Assembly (NCBI RefSeq): GCF_000801105.2
Contig: NC_079518.1
Span: forward strand, 11,230,106-11,294,105
Length of the DNA stretch: 64,000 nucleotides
From: Raphanus sativus
Taxonomy: Eukaryota; Streptophyta; Magnoliopsida; Brassicales; Brassicaceae
Reading direction: 5' to 3'
Part shown: positions 58,212 to 64,000 of the stretch, in pieces
Position numbering within the stretch: the stretch's first letter is position 1
Layout: every line of letters begins with the position of its first letter
Made by a program: the position numbers and the translations under genes
Notes under the pieces: generated by a model
Databases searched by the model: none
What the model was told of the DNA's origin: nothing
What the model saw: only the letters and a program-made list of their open reading frames with translations

Positions 58212-58930
58212 CTAATCTTCAATTGGCCAGTTGGCAGCTGTCAAGTGAATTTCATTGCAGAAGTCCCAAACTTCACATTGCCAGAAACAACGATCGCACT
58301 TCCACTGTGTTATTGATCCATTATAGGAGACTACAAACACCGGTTCTTCTATTGCGGAGGAGCACCAGCAATCATTTGAGAAGATGGGATTCTTTATTCT
58401 TTCAAGTAGTGACATAAACTCTTGAGGTTTCTCGTAACCCCAATGGCCTGAGGGTAGATCAGTCCGGATCATGCAATTCATCCGATGAACAAACTCACGA
58501 CTAAAGTTAGGATATTTGTGAAACAACCCTCCATCATCTACACTAAACGCTAAGTTCAGCATTCATCTACAAACTTGGCCAACTCCAATCCTCTCTCAGC
58601 AGCAAGATGGATTTTCTCTCTTCCTTCATCAAGTAAATGAAGTTGAAAGAACTCATGCATACCTCGTAGGTAGATGGCCTCTGGATTACCGGCTTGGTAG
58701 CACCTAAGTCGGAATGTTCTTACAGCATTAATCTCATCAATCCAATCATTAAAGCCAATGAGATTAGCAGATTGGTAGAAGTAGTCGTCTCTGCCTATTT
58801 GATTGAACCCGAAGAAAGCAATTCTAGCACTACCGAAGTCCCGGATGTGGTTTGTTGCTACCTTTGAGAGAATCTTATGGAGGATGGAATGAGGGACATA
58901 TTCCAAGTTGAAGTTCGACATAGAGTACAA
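58212..58930 (-). pseudogene. F-box-like protein (At2g35280-type family) with a frameshift
   Basis: The N-terminal frame (58930-58556) has an F-box-like start (YVPHSILHKILSKVATNHIR) and the family signature NPEAIYLRGMHEFFQLHLLD...AAERGLELAKFV. It stops at KFVDEC, where the next frame (58562-58212) takes over with MLNLAFSVDDGGLF and ends with a Cys-rich tail (WKCDRCFWQCEVWDFC) and AANWPIED. A single lost base at 58556-58563 explains the shift: one extra G would restore the family-like order. F-box proteins recruit substrates to SCF ubiquitin ligases. Without RNA evidence it could also be a sequencing error. Confidence 0.75.
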
Positions 58931-59960
58931 AGATGATGAAAAACTTGAGAGATATTCGTTTAATCGAGTAAATGGAAAGATTTACGTGTTATTTATAATA
59001 GAGATAAGATTGCATTTACTATCCCACTTAAGGGTGTGATTTGATAGACGGCTTAAGACACGACTTTTCACTGCAAGTACAGGGAATAAGAAGAGAACTG
59101 CAACAGTCGTATGTCAAGTTGTAATTTAGTGAAACTAAGTGATTTTTGATTGTCTAAATTTATGAAAATAAGAAAAATTTAGCCTAGTTATATAGAACTA
59201 TGTAAGAATTAACAAATTTAGATATTCTATTGTTTTATATTTTGCAAAACTCTAAATAGAAGCAGAATCGAAAAATTAATTATACGGAGTGTCGGATTAT
59301 TTAATGATAACAAACAGTATAAGAAATAATAATTGAAATATTTAGTTTGAGAAAAATCTGTCATTTCATGATTTATGACCTGATTTATGACCATAGCGTC
59401 GTGACCCTTGATATTTGCAACGACCAACGCTACACGACTTCTCACGCACGCTTCTGACAGTTTAAGTGAAACTAACTGATATTAATTTTCTAAATTTATG
59501 AAACTAAGTAAAATTATATTGAATTTATAGTGTAAATATATGGAACTATGTAAAAATTAAAAAAATTAGGTATTATATTGTTTTATATTTTGAAAATAAA
59601 TATAATATTATGGATTATTTACTTTTTTTTGTAGGATTATGAATTATTTACTGAGCAAGCAATAAAAGAGATCATAAAAATGGTTGAGAAAAATCCAGTA
59701 ATTAATGGTATTGATGGACAGAGGAGAGAGTAATTAATCGATTGAAAAAGTCTCTAATAATAATCATTACAGCCGCATTGAAACCAAACGTGAAACGTCA
59801 CAACACTACACCGTCTAGAATCATCATCACCATTGCATTTAGTTAAACTCCAACTCTGCAAATTCTCTCATTTCATATCATATCCGAGTTCTATCTGAAT
59901 ACTCGTTCTATCTTCTCTTCTCTCATCTCTGAGTGAAATTCTCTCATCTCTACAAACAAG
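58931..59960. other. Intergenic DNA with an imperfect direct repeat
   Basis: Two related segments, about 59130-59250 and 59465-59605 (AAATTTATGAAA..AAG, GAACTATGTAA.AATTAA, TATTGTTTTATATTTTG), lie about 335 bp apart. The last ~100 bp are the 5' UTR of the gene at 59961. Confidence 0.6.
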
Positions 59961-61135
59961 ATGACAGACTACTACAATAAGCTTTCCCAGATTTCTGAGG
60001 CTTCTTATAACCCCGACGTCAAGGCTTGGCGTTTCAGAGTCAAAGTACACAGGGTCTACCCTCTCTATTCCTCGGTTACCAACAGGGTTATGCCTTTCTA
60101 TTCCTATGTCCTAGCAGATGAAGATGTAAGTGTTTTTTCATCATCTCTCAAGTTTTTCATCATCTCTCAAGTTTTTCATCATCTTCTCTCAAGTTTTTCA
60201 TCATCATTTAACTTGATCATTGTACTTTATTTATGTAGGAGTGCAAGATGGAGATGACCGTTTATGGGGATTATGAAAGTTTTAGAGGCCTCGAAAACAA
60301 GGAGGGAGAATGGGTGGAAATCTTTCGGGTAGGAGTTGAACGTTCCTGTGTAGGTTTCAATGCAACTAACTCTCGGTTCAGACTAACTGCTTCGCGACTC
60401 ACACAAGTCCGCATGATCGATCCTCTGAACAATCGGCTTTTCATGGACTTCAAGAACATCCATGCAATCCCTCACATGTCCCACAGGGAACGAAACTATC
60501 CCATAGGTATGAATGCTGCTAAAATAAATATATTCACATATAGTCACATATTTAGTTTCAGAAGTGAAACTAAGTGAAACGAACTGATTTAGTTGAGTTA
60601 CACTTATATGGTAGATACAATTGGAGTGGTCTTCAATACGGAAGCCCGTTTCGATGACCCTACAAGACCAACAATGATTTTAAACATAAGGGACAACATG
60701 TAAGTAGAAAGTAACATATGATCCAAGAAAAATTTATTTATATTGTAATTGACACACGTTTTCTTTATTCTGAATAGTGACAGCCAGATTAAATGTGTGG
60801 CAACTGGCAAGCAGGTCTATGCCTTCCGGGATGGTCTTGAAAATGTGGAAGGTAGACAGGTGATTGTGGCCCTTAAGATGTCGAAGGTCTGCAAGTGTTG
60901 GAGTAAGTGTAGTTTCTGTGGTTAGTTTTGAATATGATAGTGGACTAAAATGTTTACTAAAATCATGTACATTAATACAGATTTATTTGGTCCTCCTGAT
61001 CTATGGCTTGAGACCGAAGGTGGACTTTCAGACTTCAGGTTCAATCCGCGTTTGACCGAGGTTGAGGACTTCAGGCAGTCTCTACTAAACAGCGACCCTT
61101 ATGTTCAAAAATATGGGATTGAAGGTCTTGTGTAA
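59961..61135 (+). CDS. RPA1-like OB-fold protein (replication factor A-type, DUF223-like)
   Basis: Five exons (59961-60125, 60239-60506, 60615-60699, 60778-60902, 60981-61135) with GT/AG borders and matched phases encode 265 residues. The first OB-fold contains VKAWRFRVKVHRVYPLYSSV, an RPA70-type strand pattern, then MPFYSYVLADEDECKMEMTV and LTQVRMIDPLNNRLFMDFKN. The second includes DTIGVVFNTEAR, NIRDNIDSQIKCVATGKQV and QVIVALKMSKVC. RPA70 paralogues bind single-stranded DNA; this short type lacks the C-terminal zinc-finger OB domain and its role is unknown. Intron 1 carries a tandem TCATCATCTCTCAAGTTTT repeat and the 3' flank a CACTTGTTTCAACTT repeat. The family is greatly expanded in Brassicaceae. 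Confidence 0.85.
60133..60208. repeat. Tandem ~21-bp repeat in intron 1 of the RPA-like gene
   Basis: TTTTTCATCATCTCTCAAG is repeated three to four times, with a small insertion in the last unit. Confidence 0.85.
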
Positions 61136-61164
61136 ATCGTGTTGTTCTCACTGTTATGGTCTTG

Positions 61165-61310
61165 TGAAAATCTCGATGTTTCAACTTGTTTAACTTAATC
61201 TCACTTGTTTGAACTTTTGGTTTCACTCAATCTCACTTGTTTCAACTTTAGGTTTCACTTAATCCCTTGTTCCAACTTCTGGCTTAACTTAATCCTCTGT
61301 TCGACTTTTT
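61165..61310. repeat. Imperfect tandem repeat 3' of the RPA-like gene
   Basis: Units of about 40 bp built on CTTAATCTCACTTGTTTGAAC and TTTCACT words, three to four copies, probably in the 3' UTR. Confidence 0.7.
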
Positions 61311-61509
61311 CATATAAATAGGTCAGATATTGTGTTAGTTTCACTTTCTCAATTGTCTAACATACTAAAAATAATGAATTAGACACTTTTTCGATAGATC
61401 AAACAACATGGTTGTTCAACTTCGCATAACTTAAAAAAACATAGCTTAGCAATAACAGACTCGCAATAACAGTTAGTTCTAGGAATTGGAATTCTCTTAG
61501 GAATTTCAA

Positions 61510-61986
61510 TTACTTTTTGTACATCATAATTCCTAGAACTAAAACGATGGTAAGAAGAACACAACCTCCTGATATCTTTATCATGGGCATCTTTTTGGGA
61601 CCTTCGCGGATATCTCCTTCGTTCCTTATTATTGCTTTGAGACTCTGAACTTCTTCTTCGAGTATTCGAACTTGGTAGTCCAGCTGCTGTATCTCATCGG
61701 TGAAGGCTTCGTCAACCCATTTGAAGACATGATTGTCGTTCTCGAGCTACATGATTTTTTTTTTCAAAACGAGTTAGCGTGATTCATAAGCGTTCCATAT
61801 GTAAACAACAAACGGATGTACCCTCTGTGAAGCCGCAAAGAGACACTGATAATACCGGCGATATGGGTTTGGATTGCTTTTGGAGATGAGCTCGGTGACG
61901 CCCACCCCGCACCAACACCCACTAGGTATCCCCGGAGTTCGTACCCGTCTCCGACCACCGGTCGTGGATGATGAAGCGGCGGACAT
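61510..61986 (-). CDS. GRF-type zinc-finger protein with C-terminal membrane anchor
   Basis: Two exons (61986-61822 and 61746-61510), GT/AG intron, phase 0, give 133 residues. The GRF zinc finger is residues ~18-45: GIPSGCWCGVGV..., then NPNPYRRYYQC, i.e. CxCG...NPxRxYYxC. It is followed by the usual FKWVDEAFTDEIQQL block, a coiled coil (QVRILEEEVQSLK) and a C-terminal hydrophobic segment (GGCVLLTIVLVLGIMMYKK) that would anchor it in a membrane. GRF fingers in other proteins bind nucleic acid; the role of this short plant class is unknown. The coding sequence is split by a short intron that hides it from simple ORF scans. It is convergent with the RPA-like gene. Confidence 0.82.
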
Positions 61987-62772
61987 CTAGGTTTTTGGGA
62001 GGGGAGGGAATGAGGTCGAGGAGAGAGATTTAGGGAAGAGAGAGAAAATGAAGATAGCAAATGGGGAAAACCTAAAAAATGGGTGTTTAATACTTCGATT
62101 GAACGATTCTAGGGTTTTAGTAAATTGGGAAGAGGGAAATTAGAAATTCGAAAAGCTGAGCGGGAAAATTAATCCCAGGGTTTTTTCTGTTGTAAGTTTC
62201 ACCAAGTACTCAGTTTTATAGAAAGCGTCAAAGTTGCACTTTTTATTTATCTTAGTTATACTCTACTTAAATTAATTATTTTGTGGTTACACCAATGCAA
62301 TTATGTTTCCTAAGTTCATTTCCCATACGATCACGTACATATAAACTTGATTTCGTGCCATAGAGTTATCAAATCTAACTCAGTCAGTTTCAGCGATAAA
62401 GCTATGACAACACATTGTATTTCCTATACAATTGCAACGAGCAATGAGATGGAATTTTAATAATTTTAATAATTCTTATTAAATCATAATTAACATAACA
62501 CTACTAATAAACTAAAAGCGTACTACTTCCATGACTTATAAAATTAAATTAAAAACTTTAGAGTTTACAATCATGTTATTCAGTTTACATAACGTAGTTA
62601 TACCAGTTTCACTTAGTTATACAACACACAAATAAAATTTATTTCACCTCACAACGTTCCCATATGATAAAAACACCAAAACCGAAAGTGAAAGGCAAAC
62701 ATCAAAACAGAAAGTGAAAGGCTTAGAACTTAATTTAGACCACTTCATACATCAAAACTGAAACCGAAAGGT
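61987..62772. other. Intergenic DNA, no feature seen
   Basis: GRF-gene 5' flank, then AT-rich DNA. A short repeated word, CAAAACAGAAAGTGAAAGGC, lies near 62700. No gene. Confidence 0.6.
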
Positions 62773-63838
62773 TTACAACATACTCTTCTTCTGTTTCTTG
62801 TGGGGATGTTCATCGTCCTCCAAACCTGTTCCCACATTTTCTTCTTCTCCATATCCACTCTCACGCTCACAATAGTTCCTACTACAACAGCGCTCTCCAA
62901 CTCTCGACAGTTGCTCGGTTATTTGAACTATTTGTAATTCTTCGATGTCCTCCACATGCAAAATACTTCTCCTTTCTTCTCTATCCACTGATGTTAGATA
63001 AACAAACACATCTTCATCATCCAAAATATACGATTGCCTCTTAGGTTCCACTACCAATGGAATGTAACCCAAATTGAGCCTCTTCGTAAACGGATCTATT
63101 CCGATCTTTCTGCATATCCTCTCTTTCAACAACGAATAAGTGATCTCCTCCAACGATGATGTATTAAAGGATATAGCATACAAACGAGCATCGGTTGGAA
63201 TCCATTCATAATCATCTCCATCCTTAGAATAATGTCCATCATAATCAAAGTGTATGTTCGTCGAAATGGACACATTGTCTGCAATAAAAACATTTAACCA
63301 CTTAAAGTTATACTTGTTTTTTCAGTTACACCATTCACGTTATACTTGGTTACACAGTTACACCATCAAAGTTATACTTCGTTATACTTGGTTATACCAT
63401 GTCACAGAGTTGTGTCAGTAACCAAATACTGATAAGCAAGCAAGCACCTCTAATCTTCGATTGAATCATCATAATACCGTCACATTCAATCATTCCTTTC
63501 CGATCCTCGATTAGTTCATGAAACCCAAATGAATAAGAATTTTTCAATTAAAACTATAAATTTGGAGTCGAGTCTTCAATTCAAAACCAAATTGTTATCA
63601 GCTTTGATTCCCGACATTCAATTATGAGTTCGTCTATGGTGAGATACATACCCTGTATAACGGAATTAATAGTTCGATGCTCCAGCATCCAAGCGACGAG
63701 ATCGAGTTCGATTGGGAGGAAGAACAAAGAGGGAGGGAATGATCGGAGTGATCGAGTCGAATCCGAGTCGACTCGGGAGGGGCGAGTGGAGGAGGAATGA
63801 TCGGAGGAGATGGAATAGAGTGGATCGATTTTCCACAT
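62773..63838 (-). CDS. Uncharacterised two-exon protein with MuDR-N/PB1-like region
   Basis: Exon 1 63838-63652 and exon 2 63278-62773 join in phase across a GT/AG intron (the G of the donor codon plus AC), giving 230 residues; exon 2 lacks its own good ATG. The core (SISTNIHFDYDGHY..., AISFNTSSLEEITYSLLKER, KRLNLGYIPLVVEPKR, YILDDEDVFVYLTSVDRE) resembles the N-terminal PB1-like region found in plant Mutator transposases and in many short Brassicaceae proteins derived from them. The tail is acidic then basic (EDDEHPHKKQKK, a possible nuclear signal). Exon 1 is Ser/Arg-rich and less certain. No transposase catalytic domain follows, so it could be a domesticated or truncated MULE gene. Confidence 0.5.
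63300..63420. repeat. Short tandem repeat in the intron of the last gene
   Basis: Words of the type AAGTTATACTT.GTTACACCAT recur four to five times. Confidence 0.65.
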
Positions 63839-64000
63839 TCGATTAATTTATTCATTAAATTGGTCGGGGGTATTTTAGATATTAACCATATTCTTCAAGA
63901 GTATGAAAACAGATAAGAGTATAGCAAATCACATGAGAGTATGGTAGATCACTTTTTGCCTCATTAAGAGTATCTGAGCACTTGAATCACACTAAACATG

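Noticed and set aside
59750..61135. RPA-like gene carried by a Helitron (plant Helitrons can carry RPA genes)
   Set aside because: A TCTCTAATAATAAT word occurs upstream, but no CTAG-type end with hairpin is found downstream, and a conserved five-exon gene of an expanded family explains the data.

Overview
This is plant nuclear DNA, almost certainly from a Brassica-type member of the Brassicaceae. Intron-bearing genes have canonical GT/AG junctions, intergenic DNA is very AT-rich, and Copia LTR elements, Helitrons and Mutator-like elements are frequent. The conserved genes match a short stretch of Arabidopsis chromosome 4 (about At4g35180 to At4g35240, from memory): an LHT7-like amino-acid transporter, a LOG5 remnant, DUF241 genes, BSK1 and a DUF630/DUF632 protein. 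I cannot settle the species.

Layout. 1-8372 (block A) carries three intact tandem DUF241 genes. 8422-8772 is a 5'-truncated LOG cytokinin-activation gene. 8773-17669 is transposon-rich filler with Helitrons, an acetolactate synthase pseudogene and a DUF241 scrap. 17670-19628 is an intact LHT7-like gene (minus strand, 5 exons). 20469-34874 (block B) is a near-identical second copy of block A; its first DUF241 gene is split by a 7.4-kb Copia element with identical 153-bp LTRs, itself interrupted by a 2.3-kb non-coding retroelement composite. 35035-37332 is BSK1 (minus, 9 exons). 37561-43937 is a second Copia element with identical 185-bp LTRs but an almost coding-free interior. 46043-48619 is the DUF630/632 gene (minus, 4 exons). 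48620-58200 is gene-free, with a MITE, a Mutator-like element holding a nested Helitron, and another inverted-repeat element. 58212-63838 holds members of fast-evolving families: a frameshifted F-box-like gene, an intact RPA-like OB-fold gene (5 exons), a GRF zinc-finger/membrane-anchor gene (2 exons) and an uncharacterised two-exon gene.

The genes do not form one pathway. LHT7, BSK1 and DUF630/632 are conserved single genes that share only position. The DUF241 array is the dynamic part: it was block-duplicated, and afterwards one copy of the first gene received a Helitron 28 bp upstream of its TATA box and the other received a Copia element in its coding sequence. Each event is dated relative to the duplication by the matching empty site in the other block.

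The most unusual items are: (i) a complete mature initiator tRNA-Met sequence, CCA included, lying between two opposed LTR ends; (ii) seven ~45-nt units in the leader of the second Copia whose short stems change sequence but keep pairing around 4-nt loops; (iii) a tRNA-Gly-like sequence with A box, B box and T8 run inside the terminal repeat of a Mutator-like element; and (iv) the two-sided empty-site record in the DUF241 blocks.
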